Made by a program: the position numbers and the translations under genes
The notes under the pieces: generated by a model
Database searches by the model: none
What the model was told of the DNA's origin: nothing
What the model saw: only the letters and a program-made list of their open reading frames with translations
Assembly: GCA_027578815.1 (NCBI GenBank)
Contig: JANBTH010000016.1
Coordinates: 1-64,000, forward strand
Direction of reading: 5' to 3'
DNA from: Coemansia sp. RSA 1804
Lineage: Eukaryota > Kickxellomycota > Kickxellomycetes > Kickxellales > Kickxellaceae
DNA length: 64,000 bases
In this document: piece after piece, positions 20,784-28,528 of the stretch
Numbering within the stretch: position 1 is the stretch's first letter
Layout: each line of letters begins with the position of its first letter

Positions 20784-22034
20784 TTAGACTTGGCTTGGCA
20801 ATCCCAGATCCAGATTCAGATCCAGCTCCTTTTCCGGCTCCTCCGACTGCGGCAGCTCATGAGCGGGCGGCGGATCCTGCACCGGATCCAGCGCCTGCTC
20901 CAGCCGGCGCATCCTAAAGGCGGCTGCCCAGCGCGGGTACGCGCGGTCGCGCCAGTAGTGGAGCAGAACCAAGGCAACCCAGATGATGGCCACGATGTTG
21001 ACAACCAGGAGACAGACAATCGCAATGTAGCCGCCAAAGTAGCGGGCCTCGAAGAACGGATACACGTAGAAGCCGTAGACGGCCACCATAAAGTAAACAA
21101 GCCCGAGATACAGCGTCATGAACGTCAGCGGCACCGACAGGTGCATCAGATTGAATGGAATCCGCGCCAGCAGCAGAACCTCCGCAGCCATCAGAACAGT
21201 GTTGACGGCGTGCATGCTGACGCCCATCCACACATCCGCGACTGCGGCAAATCCGTCGCTGGTCGGATACAGCAGCGCCCAGTACACGATCGTCACCAGC
21301 GGCGCGAAGCACGTAAACGACTCGTATAGCAGCCACTGCGATGCCAGCAGCACCTTCCGCGCCGTGTCCTCTCTTTCGCCCTCGCCTTGATCTGCTATGC
21401 CCGCTGATCCTGGGCCTGATCCTGATCCTGATCCTGCTAGTGCCGCTTCGTGGTCGACGTAGACGATGCTGCTGTGCATGGTGCGCTTGCTTCTGCTGCT
21501 CCTGTTTGTCGTGCTTCTGGAAATGCGCACGCTGTCTGGCGCATCCTCCCCTTCCTCCTCCTCAATGGCATTGCCGGTCGGCGCCGAGGGCGCGGGCGGA
21601 GTCTCCGGAAACAGCCCCGTGCCATCTGCACGCACAGACGTCCCATCCTTATCCAGGCCGCCAACCCGGACCACGCCCTCCGTCTCCGTCTGTTGCTGCT
21701 GCGTCGGAACACCACCAGCAGCAGGCGGCCTCATCCACGCCGCCGCCGTGTTATAGGCAGCCAGGCCAAAGTACATGGCGATTCCAACGTACGTCAGCGT
21801 GGTGAAGTAGGCCGCCCAGTTCCACCCGGCGCCATGCACGATGTTGACAACCAGGTTGGCCACCAGCACGCCGAGACAGTATGCGAACACAACCGCCCGC
21901 GCTGCGCATACCGCTGGCTGCGGAAGTATCCACGATGTTGTGAATAGTGCTTCGTTCTGCAGCACTGGGCTGTGGAACAGGAAGCAGTGCACCTGCTGTT
22001 TGGTCCACCGGTACGCCCTGTCTGCCGCTCCCAT
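20784..22034 (-). CDS. Multipass membrane protein, FAR-17a/AIG1 or rolling-stone-like
   Basis: 416 residues from the ATG at 22032-22034. About six hydrophobic helices are visible, at roughly residues 40-68, 73-96, 233-255, 258-285, 297-325 and 331-365. Between helices 2 and 3 lies a 130-residue polar loop (Gln/Thr/Glu, Ser/Arg, Gly-Ser repeats). The order of a Thr-rich start of helix 2 (YFTTLTYVGIAMYF) and a later MHAVNTVLMAAEVLL helix with His resembles the Thr/His pair of AIG1/ADTRP-type fatty-acid ester hydrolases and the related rolling-stone proteins. The family call is by pattern only. If correct, it would be an ER or plasma-membrane lipid-ester hydrolase. The tail is acidic. Confidence 0.5.
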   Translation of the reverse strand: MGAADRAYRWTKQQVHCFLFHSPVLQNEALFTTSWILPQPAVCAARAVVFAYCLGVLVANLVVNIVHGAGWNWAAYFTTLTYVGIAMYFGLAAYNTAAAWMRPPAAGGVPTQQQQTETEGVVRVGGLDKDGTSVRADGTGLFPETPPAPSAPTGNAIEEEEGEDAPDSVRISRSTTNRSSRSKRTMHSSIVYVDHEAALAGSGSGSGPGSAGIADQGEGEREDTARKVLLASQWLLYESFTCFAPLVTIVYWALLYPTSDGFAAVADVWMGVSMHAVNTVLMAAEVLLLARIPFNLMHLSVPLTFMTLYLGLVYFMVAVYGFYVYPFFEARYFGGYIAIVCLLVVNIVAIIWVALVLLHYWRDRAYPRWAAAFRMRRLEQALDPVQDPPPAHELPQSEEPEKELDLNLDLGLPSQV

Positions 22035-22620
22035 TCTCTACTATTGTGTTTAAGCTAAGCTAAACCGGGGGGAGGGATGATAGATAATAGAGATGACTAG
22101 TAACTAAATAAACAAATAAAAAACCCGTATATACATGCACGAAAAAGTACAGAATGGATATGATATGTATTTAATAGTACCCTCTTTTAATAAAATAACA
22201 TAAAAGAACTAGAGGGGCTGTACAATTAATATTAGCAAGAAAAGAAAAGGAAAAATGGGTGGCTCTGGAACAACATTTTAGCTGTTTCTGAATCTATTGC
22301 GGACTTTTTTGCTAGGCCTTGTCATTTTTTCGGCCTTTTGCATTGTTTGATCGGCCTTATCTCCATAATGCCACTTTTGTTTTGATTGTTTTGCCAGTCA
22401 GACATTATTCCATCCATCAGATTATAGTGAAAAAATTGGGCTCTGAAGGCTGCTTCCCATAACACCTGCCCGCCTGTAATGTTTGATCGGCCGGGGGAAA
22501 ATAGGCTTTCTTCGAAGGGGCTGCCTCGTCCTAACCCACTGCTTTAATACGGTCACACCCATTCAATCCTCCATTACTACTCTCCATATACCAGAAGCAG
22601 AAGAGAAAGGCAGCAAAAGA
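22035..22620. other. Divergent promoter region
   Basis: About 590 bp between the minus-strand membrane-protein gene and the plus-strand Tim17-like gene. AT-rich at left. Repeated TCGGCC words (around 22329, 22351 and 22488) may be regulatory. No ORF supported. Confidence 0.4.
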
Positions 22621-23454
22621 ATGTCGACAGTGCTCCACGACAAGCACGCCCGAAGACGCATTCTGCTGAGCACGGCGGGGCTAGCCGCGGCGGGCGGGGT
22701 AATCGGACTTAATATAGCGATATTAAAGAACCTGCAGCCGATCTACAAGCATACGCTGACGATGGCGGCCAACTGGGCCGTCTACGGGGTGTTTTTCTTC
22801 ACGGTGCGCGAAACGCTGCTGTACGACCAGAAGCAGAGGGGCGAGGCCCTGGATCTCCAGTTCTCGCTAACAAGGGACCACGACGAGATGTACAGCAGTC
22901 TGTGCAGCGGAATGGTCACCGGCGGCACGCTCTCGTTTATTGCGCGCAGGACAAAGGGCGCGGCCTTCTCGGGCGCCCTCTTCTTCGGCCTTGTCTCGGC
23001 TGCCGGCCAGTTCCTGTACACCCGGATGAACCGCAGGCGCCAGGCCATCATCCTGGAGCGCCTGGCATCGAAGGACAAGCTCGCCTCGTCGCTGTCTAGT
23101 CTCGATCAGAACAAAAGCTCCGTTGCTACCGGTGATTCTGATTATAATTACGCGAACGTTGATCCCAACACCCGGCCTTCTCTGCTCCACCTGCTCAAGG
23201 GCACCACCGTGCCTGCCGACTGGTCCGACTCGCCAATCGCCAGGCTGCGGCGCAGGCTGCAGATCGATCCAATCTCGCTGCTCCCCGAGTGGTTCCCAAT
23301 GCGCCGCATATCGTTCGACGAGTACCACTCGATGCTTGTTGAGCGCAAGCGCCTGGTCTTCGAGGAGCTGGCCCAGCTGAGACTGGCCATTGCGGATATG
23401 GAGATGCGCGAAAAGGTCCTGCTCCAGCGGCTGCAGCAGCAGGAGGAAAACTAG
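22621..23454 (+). CDS. Tim17/Tim22/Tim23-family-like mitochondrial membrane protein
   Basis: 277 residues from the ATG at 22621. Residues 17-34 form a Gly/Ala-rich helix (AGLAAAGGVIGLNIAIL). Residues 48-62 form another, then RDHDEMYSSLCSGMVTGGTLSFIARR and AAFSGALFFGLVSAAGQFLYTR. The Gly-x-x-x-Gly spacing and S/A-G-x-x-T-G-G block resemble the four-helix Tim17 fold used by import channel subunits and complex I subunits such as NDUFA11. A C-terminal soluble region (about 150-277) has a conserved-looking SLLPEWFPMRRIS segment and a coiled coil of Leu/Glu/Gln. The exact orthologue is not clear; it could be a peroxisomal or mitochondrial member rather than Tim22 itself. Confidence 0.55.
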   Translation: MSTVLHDKHARRRILLSTAGLAAAGGVIGLNIAILKNLQPIYKHTLTMAANWAVYGVFFFTVRETLLYDQKQRGEALDLQFSLTRDHDEMYSSLCSGMVTGGTLSFIARRTKGAAFSGALFFGLVSAAGQFLYTRMNRRRQAIILERLASKDKLASSLSSLDQNKSSVATGDSDYNYANVDPNTRPSLLHLLKGTTVPADWSDSPIARLRRRLQIDPISLLPEWFPMRRISFDEYHSMLVERKRLVFEELAQLRLAIADMEMREKVLLQRLQQQEEN

Positions 23455-24299
23455 AATTCCTTTTTTCTCTGTTGTTCTTTCTGTGAAGTGTTTTTTTATT
23501 CCACAAGCAAGGAACAGCCAACAAAATAAGTGCAAATAAAAATGTGATAATCTCGGACTTTGTTATTTTTAGATTTCCTGTGACAAAATGGCCCCATTTA
23601 CTTGCGTAGCCTAGGGGTAGGAAATGCCATTTCAAAGATTATAAGCGGAACTATTTTTTGTCTATGTACAACAAGATTTACAAATAAGGAAGGTAACATC
23701 TGAATCTGTAACAGGAAATATTGGATCCTTTGTAGAAACATTCAAAAAAGGATTCTATCCAATCATAACGGTTATATTGGCTAATTGCGAGAAAGAAAGG
23801 TCATTCTTTTCTTATTATTTTTGGATACGAAGCTAATCAAAGCATAAGCAACAAAAACTTGTTTCAATATTTTGCACTCTTTACATTATGCTCTTTCTAG
23901 AAGCAAATGATTACTTGTTTCCATCTCACAACGATAAAAAAAGAACTTGTCAGCAGTTGGAAGCAGACGAAAAAGGGAGAAATTTCAACAAGTAAATAAA
24001 TAAATAAATAATTGAACGTTTGTCTAAAAATACTAAGAAAGGAAACAGAATTAGTAACACTACAGGTGGAAAATGTTATAACATTCGAGGTTTTTTCGGC
24101 TTCAGCCCATTCCGCCCCTCCTTCCTTCTGTTCCCTTGCTTGCTATCATTTTTCCGTACCTATTACCTTTTGCAAAATTTTGCTCCTGAATCCACTGCAA
24201 ACGCTTTCCTCTGCTCCGTTCTAAAAGCAAATACTCTACTACTATTATTATCTAGTTTCTTTGATTGCTAGGAATATACAAATTGCTAATACAATAAAA
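23455..24299. other. AT-rich intergenic stretch
   Basis: 845 bp without a supported gene. It contains an (AAAT)n run near 23993-24011 and pyrimidine-rich sequence before the next gene, which is likely promoter. ORFs at 24012-24271 are translations of these tracts. Confidence 0.4.
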
Positions 24300-25121
24300 A
24301 TGAAGGTATTCAACATCCCAGTTCTCTCGCTCGCCGCGCTGCTTCTAGCAGCATCGAAAGCAAGCGCCGCCGTCGACTGGACCTCGGCCAGCGCGCAGGC
24401 CTGCGCCACGGCAAACTGGGCAGCCATCAAGGCAGCCGTTGACCCGAACATCCAGCGCGACTGGGACTTCATTCCCGACATCCTCAAGTCGCTGATGCAG
24501 CAGAGCGGCGCCCTCAATGCCGACCACTCGCTTATTAGCAACCCCACCGCCGACCAGATTGTTGCCATCGCCAGAGGATTCCCATCGGGCGTCTTCAGCC
24601 CCTATGGCGACAACATTGTCCAGAAGTGTCTGGATGACGGTGGTGCTGCTGGATCTACGACTGAGGAGGAGCCTGAGCCGACCACTACCGAAGATGTGCC
24701 TGAGCCGACTACTACCGATGAAGAGCCCGAGCCCACTACTACTGAAGTTGTTCCCGAACCCACCACTACTGATGAGGAGACTACCACCGAAGCAGAATCC
24801 ACCACCGATGAGGAGCCTGCTACTACCGATGAGCCTGCTACTACCGATGAGCCCACTGCTACCGATGAGGAGCCCGCTACCTCGTCCGATGCCGCCGAGA
24901 CGACCTCCGCCGACGAGCAGACAGAGGCATCCGATGTCACTACCGAAGAAGAGTCCGATTCCCCTTCGTCGTCGGCTGAGGATCTCAGCACTGGCAACGA
25001 GGATGCCGAAACTACTGTCTCCTCCTCAGACGACGGCGACAACCAGGAAACCGCCACATCGTCTGCCCCGCTTCCAACTAACACCGACACTCCCAAGTGC
25101 ATCCCCAGACCAGTCTACTAA
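24300..25121 (+). CDS. Secreted Thr/Glu/Pro-repeat protein
   Basis: 273 residues from the ATG at 24300. Signal peptide residues 1-24 (VLSLAALLLAASKASA). Residues 25-105 form a compact domain with two Cys (QACATANW and VQKCLDD) and a Trp-rich start. The rest is disordered and acidic: about four copies of a PEPTTT unit of 10-11 residues, then TTDEEPA/TTDEP repeats and Ser/Asp/Glu runs. It ends with one Cys (TPKCIPRPVY). The Thr and Ser density suggests heavy O-mannosylation, as in cell-wall or spore-surface proteins. There is no C-terminal hydrophobic stretch for a GPI anchor, so it is probably secreted or wall-bound by other means. Family not recognised. Confidence 0.65.
   Translation: MKVFNIPVLSLAALLLAASKASAAVDWTSASAQACATANWAAIKAAVDPNIQRDWDFIPDILKSLMQQSGALNADHSLISNPTADQIVAIARGFPSGVFSPYGDNIVQKCLDDGGAAGSTTEEEPEPTTTEDVPEPTTTDEEPEPTTTEVVPEPTTTDEETTTEAESTTDEEPATTDEPATTDEPTATDEEPATSSDAAETTSADEQTEASDVTTEEESDSPSSSAEDLSTGNEDAETTVSSSDDGDNQETATSSAPLPTNTDTPKCIPRPVY
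24658..24870 (+). repeat. Tandem Thr/Glu/Pro coding repeats
   Basis: Imperfect 30-36 bp units encoding PEPTTT followed by two or three acidic residues, then shorter 15-bp units encoding TTDEP. They lie inside the secreted protein gene at 24300. Confidence 0.75.
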
Positions 25122-25263
25122 TTCTCCTTATATTACTTCGACCCTTTTCCTATCTCAATACATGATATCCTTTTGTTTCTTCTTATGACGATTGGGAAAA
25201 ATGAAATGAAATTGAAAAAACATCTCCTCCAACCTATTATAAACAACCATCTTGTATATCTTC

Positions 25264-25695
25264 TCACTTCTTGTCGCCCTGCATCGTGATGATAACGCGC
25301 CTTCTGTGCTGGTACGTTCTGTGCTCGCACAGATATATTCCCTGCCACGTTCCAAGCGCCAGCCGCCCGTTGCGAATCGGTATATCGAGCGAGACGCCCA
25401 TAACGGCGCTCTTCACATGGCCAGGCATATCGTCGGGCCCCTCATCGGTGTGCTGGTAGCGAAGGGTTTCGGGCGCCATGTGGTCCAGCGCCATCGTCAG
25501 ATCGCTGCGAACCTCCTCGCACACATTCTCGTTAAGACACAGCGATGCGCTTGTGTGCTGCAGAAACAGATTGCACATCCCGATCTTGTACTGCTTGATT
25601 TCGTTCGATATCGCCTGCTCTATCTCTCTCGTCACAAGATAGCTGCCCTTGGACCGCGCCGGGAATGTGTGTTCCACCTGGGACCATATCGTCAT
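25264..25695 (-). CDS. YjbQ/UPF0047 family protein
   Basis: 143 residues from the ATG at 25693-25695, the standard length of the family. The core LQHTSASLCLNEN, then RYQHTDEGPDDMPGHVKSAVMG and LGTWQGIYLCEHR, carries the conserved His, Asp and Glu residues of UPF0047/YjbQ. Bacterial members can make thiamine phosphate as a weak secondary activity. The main physiological role of the family is not settled. Soluble and single-exon. It converges on the plus-strand gene ending at 25121, with a gap of about 140 bp. Confidence 0.93.
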   Translation of the reverse strand: MTIWSQVEHTFPARSKGSYLVTREIEQAISNEIKQYKIGMCNLFLQHTSASLCLNENVCEEVRSDLTMALDHMAPETLRYQHTDEGPDDMPGHVKSAVMGVSLDIPIRNGRLALGTWQGIYLCEHRTYQHRRRVIITMQGDKK

Positions 25696-26053
25696 GTTTT
25701 ATTCACCTGCCACACTTTCTGTGTTATTTCTGCTGAGTAGTCTAAAGAAAAAAGTGGGGGAATGTATAGTAAAACGAAGAAAGAAGACAATGTGCTGAAA
25801 TAGTCGGCTATATTTGCGGGGGTTGTGTCTGAAGGAGGGGAAAAAAGCACTGTCTCTTTCTGCATGATTTAGTGCGTTGAGTTTATGGATTAGGGTTGTG
25901 AGGGTTTTTTTATGGGGAGCAAGACATCTAAAGTGTATGGGCTGGCTTTATGCTAATATATTCTCTATTTAAAAGTGCTACAAAACAAAAACACATGTAT
26001 TATGCCTAAATGTTTTAACTTTCATCTGACATCTTTCTCAATCTCCTTTTTTG
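25696..26053. other. Intergenic stretch
   Basis: 5' flank of the YjbQ-family gene and 3' flank of the small ORF relic. A/T-rich with no ORF. Confidence 0.4.
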
Positions 26054-26351
26054 CTATCTTTGGGGGTTGAGTTTCATCTTCTGGATGCACACTTTGTTTC
26101 TTCGAAAATCCACCTTATTTTTATCTCCATTTGCAGATATAATTACAATATCTTTTGAATCGTATTTCTTTTCATTTTCTTCTAACGTACTTTGTGCATG
26201 TCTCAAAACAATCTCGTTTATGGATTTACTGAAGACACTTTTCATTCCTGGGCTTTTCAGTCAAGTAAGAGGTAAGTTTAAACTCAACTCTTTTATTTGT
26301 TCTTCCGTTATGATAGGCAATGGTTCCGCTGAAATATATATTTGCTGCCAT
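26054..26351 (-). pseudogene. Frameshifted third copy of the dispersed small-ORF family
   Basis: Two overlapping minus-strand frames together match the ORF at 1502-1756. Frame one starts with ATG at 26349-26351 and encodes MAANIYFSGTIAYHN, then TSYLTEKP, before a stop. Frame two (26054-26245 and upstream) continues the homology with a Glu/Lys-rich helix and DIVII...KVDFRR. The frames differ by one base, with the break between about 26246 and 26275. No good intron donor is seen there, so a single-base indel (mutation or sequencing error) is the simplest reading. A TATATAAA element lies 75-82 nt upstream of the ATG. Function unknown. Confidence 0.45.
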
Positions 26352-26856
26352 TTTGAAGTATAAAACTATGACCCACAATGTAGACGGGACTTATGTGAGT
26401 TGTCCAAGTGCTGTGGAAGAAAGGGTTTATATACTCGTTGCATTCCAAATTATATTCAGTTCAAGTTAATTTACTTTACAACATTCCTGACGATAGAAAT
26501 CCACACGCATATCCTTTTTGGGAGAGGAAAAGCAGATGATACCAGTATCAGCTGGCTTTTTTAAATTTATTTGTAAACAGTTATTCATTTCGTAAATGAA
26601 TATTAACAAAAAATATGTGGCACATGACACACGCATAAGACTGTGGATATAAGGTTGGGTAGTTTTAGGAAATGGATAGAAAGATGGTATCCAAATAGAC
26701 ACATACAGTTAGAAGTGGAAGCACACAATTTCCATTTCTCACCTCTTTTCCACTTTTTCAACGTAAATCAGCAAGAAAGAAAAGAATTGCAGCACACTTC
26801 TTTTCTTTTCTTCTTGTTCATATTTTTCCATTTCCAACACTTTAAGAAGCAAATCA
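26352..26856. other. Intergenic stretch with TATA-like element
   Basis: 505 bp. TATATAAA on the minus strand at 26426-26433 fits the small ORF relic. The right part is pyrimidine-rich and is probably the promoter of the Nudix gene. No further gene seen. Confidence 0.4.
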
Positions 26857-27423
26857 ATGACAACTCAAGCATCAACACAAACGCCAGCGCCAGCGCCTGC
26901 GTCAGCAGTCCGTGTCGGAGTCGGATGCTTCGTGACGAAGCGCGCTCACGGCGAAACGTTTTTCCTGCTGGGACAGCGAAAGGGCAGCCACGGAAGCGGG
27001 GCGTGGGCGCTGCCTGGCGGCCACCTAGAGATGTGCGAGTCGTGGGACACTTGTGCGCGGCGCGAAGTTCTGGAAGAGTGCAACGTGGAGCTTCCGCCAG
27101 ACCTCGCGCACGTGGCGACGACCAATAATGTGTTTAGGGATTCGGTTCCAATCAAGCACTACATCACACTGGTCATGGCGCCCCGCGACCCTGCCGCTGC
27201 CTTCGGCGGGTCTGTGCGGCTGATGGAGCCCGACAAATGCGCGCAGTGGATCTGGGTCACGTGGAGCGAGCTTGTTCGCCGCGAGGCCGCCGTCTGCCGC
27301 GACGCCTGCGCCGACTCCAGCTCCGACTCCGCGCCGAGCGGACCTATGTCGCTGGAGCCATTGTTCCTGCCGCTGCAGAGCCTCATTGCGCAGACTGGCT
27401 CCAAAAGCCCCCTTGATTTCTAG
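26857..27423 (+). CDS. Nudix hydrolase (NUDT15/MTH1-like)
   Basis: 188 residues from the ATG at 26857. A polar Thr/Ala/Pro head is followed by RVGVGCFVTKR and LGQRKGSHGSGAWALPGGHLEM. The Nudix box runs GGHLEMCESWDTCARREVLEE, with the metal-binding REVLEE at about residues 69-74; the usual Gly after EE-x is Asn here. The GxxxLPGGHLE-x-x-E-S layout resembles NUDT15-like nucleotide (d)NTP pyrophosphatases. Role: hydrolysis of nucleoside diphosphate-linked substrates, perhaps cleaning up modified nucleotides; the substrate cannot be read from sequence. The C-terminus (about 145-188) is Ala/Ser-rich then Leu-rich. GC-rich and single-exon. Confidence 0.9.
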   Translation: MTTQASTQTPAPAPASAVRVGVGCFVTKRAHGETFFLLGQRKGSHGSGAWALPGGHLEMCESWDTCARREVLEECNVELPPDLAHVATTNNVFRDSVPIKHYITLVMAPRDPAAAFGGSVRLMEPDKCAQWIWVTWSELVRREAAVCRDACADSSSDSAPSGPMSLEPLFLPLQSLIAQTGSKSPLDF

Positions 27424-27912
27424 CCTAGCCACGCTGGGGTTGTTGCTTCCAAGCCAAAGGCAGCGCTGCTAGCTCATCCATTGTCTCCTCTTTTGTTTTG
27501 TCTAGTTTTCTAAGCACCAGGAACATGTAGCCTTTGTGCGTCCTGCAAAATGTCAGGGAAGAATAAAGCAAATATACTTGCACAAAAGCGTGTGAGTCTT
27601 GATGAGACGATATTTCTGTGTTGCCAGACAAAGCCTCCTTTCGTTCTTCGCACATTCTCTGTATTTCCTTTTTTTGTGGGTCTGCATCATTTCACAAAAC
27701 AAGGGCCTCATATCAGTGTGTGCAGCGTGCTGTCAGTTCCTGGAATAGTAAAACGTGAAAGCCTCTCGCCCAATCTGGGGGATTTATAAACATCCCAGAA
27801 ATGGACACGAGTAGATTTCAGCACCGATTCCATATGTAAGTCTGTTTTTTCTTTCGTCTTTTACAACACCAATTCGTTTTCTTTATTTGTTCTTTTCCTA
27901 GGCAGCAATAAA
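27424..27912. other. Intergenic stretch, with a possible small spliced minus-strand ORF
   Basis: 490 bp upstream of the CBM14 gene. On the minus strand a splice-acceptor-like sequence (CCTGACATTTTGCAG) precedes an open segment coding RTHKGYMFLVLRKLDK and ending at 27425, but its upstream exon is not secure and no domain is seen. I do not call it as a gene. Confidence 0.3.
27785..27790 (+). promoter_or_regulatory. TATA-box-like element of the CBM14 gene
   Basis: TATAAA 123-128 nt upstream of the ATG at 27913, with a transcribed leader in between that is T-rich. Position is plausible for a fungal core promoter. Confidence 0.35.
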
Positions 27913-28260
27913 ATGAGACTCTCCGCCACTCTTCTGTCAACTCTGGTCTTGTGTCTGCTGGGCAGCTCTGCCGTGCTTGGCATGCCTGCCGATGCCACCA
28001 AGGATGCTGGCAAGGATGCTGGCAAGGATTCTGGCAAGGATGCTGACAAGAGTCCTGCCGACAGCACCTGCAAGGGCCACACATCAAAGGACAAGATTGG
28101 CCAGCCCTTCGCGCATCCTTCCCAGTGCACTCAGTACATTACGTGCTCCGAGGATGGCAAGCCTTACGTCAGCAACTGTCCTGGAGGCACCTACTACGAT
28201 ACCAAGCTCAGCACTTGCACCATTGATGCAAAGGCTTCTTGTGGCGACCGCAAGATCTAA
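27913..28260 (+). CDS. Small secreted chitin-binding protein (single CBM14/peritrophin-A domain)
   Basis: 115 residues from the ATG at 27913. Signal peptide 1-23 (LVLCLLGSSAVLG). A polar spacer made of GKDA-type tetrapeptide repeats follows (about 30-45). One chitin-binding type 2 domain runs from CKGHTSKDKIG to the C-terminus: six Cys in the spacing of CBM14, with the conserved FAHPSQCTQYITC and NCPGGTYYDTKLSTC blocks and the aromatic residues that stack on chitin. It would be secreted and bind chitin oligomers in the wall or the surroundings. Fungal CBM14 proteins such as Avr4 shield wall chitin from chitinases; that role is possible here but not shown. High-copy AAG/GGC codon use suggests good expression. 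Confidence 0.9.
   Translation: MRLSATLLSTLVLCLLGSSAVLGMPADATKDAGKDAGKDSGKDADKSPADSTCKGHTSKDKIGQPFAHPSQCTQYITCSEDGKPYVSNCPGGTYYDTKLSTCTIDAKASCGDRKI
27999..28048 (+). repeat. 12-bp tandem repeat (Gly-Lys-Asp-Ala)
   Basis: About four copies of GGCAAGGATGCT with one or two substitutions, encoding the spacer of the CBM14 protein. Confidence 0.8.
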
Positions 28261-28375
28261 ATCCCCCTTTTCGTATTTCTTACTTTACAGCGTATGCAAT
28301 AAAACATAGTCCTAAATATAATTAATACGTGTAAAATGTTTGAAAATTGACATAAAATATAATGCGTTTGTTGGT

Positions 28376-28528
28376 TTAGTTGATAGAGCTTCTGTAGTCA
28401 GGCGGCAATTCTGCTCTGCTTGGCGGCCTTCTCCAGAGCTTCCTGTTTAGCCAGTTGATAACGCGGTGCCTCTGCGGAAGCTGCATTGGTGCGCCAAACG
28501 CAAGCATCTCCTCGCGCTCTATTTCGCG
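28376..28528 (-). pseudogene. Conserved cytoplasmic tail of the adjacent pseudoprotease gene, separated by an in-frame TAG
   Basis: Directly downstream of the TAG at 28529-28531 and in the same frame, 50 sense codons run to a TAA at 28376-28378. They encode EEMLAFGAPMQLPQ, then HRVINWLN and a late PPDY. The paralogue at 30872 ends with EMVALGAP, RVINWLN and PPEY in the same order, so this is the homologous tail. Either the stop is a recent nonsense change, a read-through codon, or a sequencing error (Lys AAG to TAG needs one base). Confidence 0.75.
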
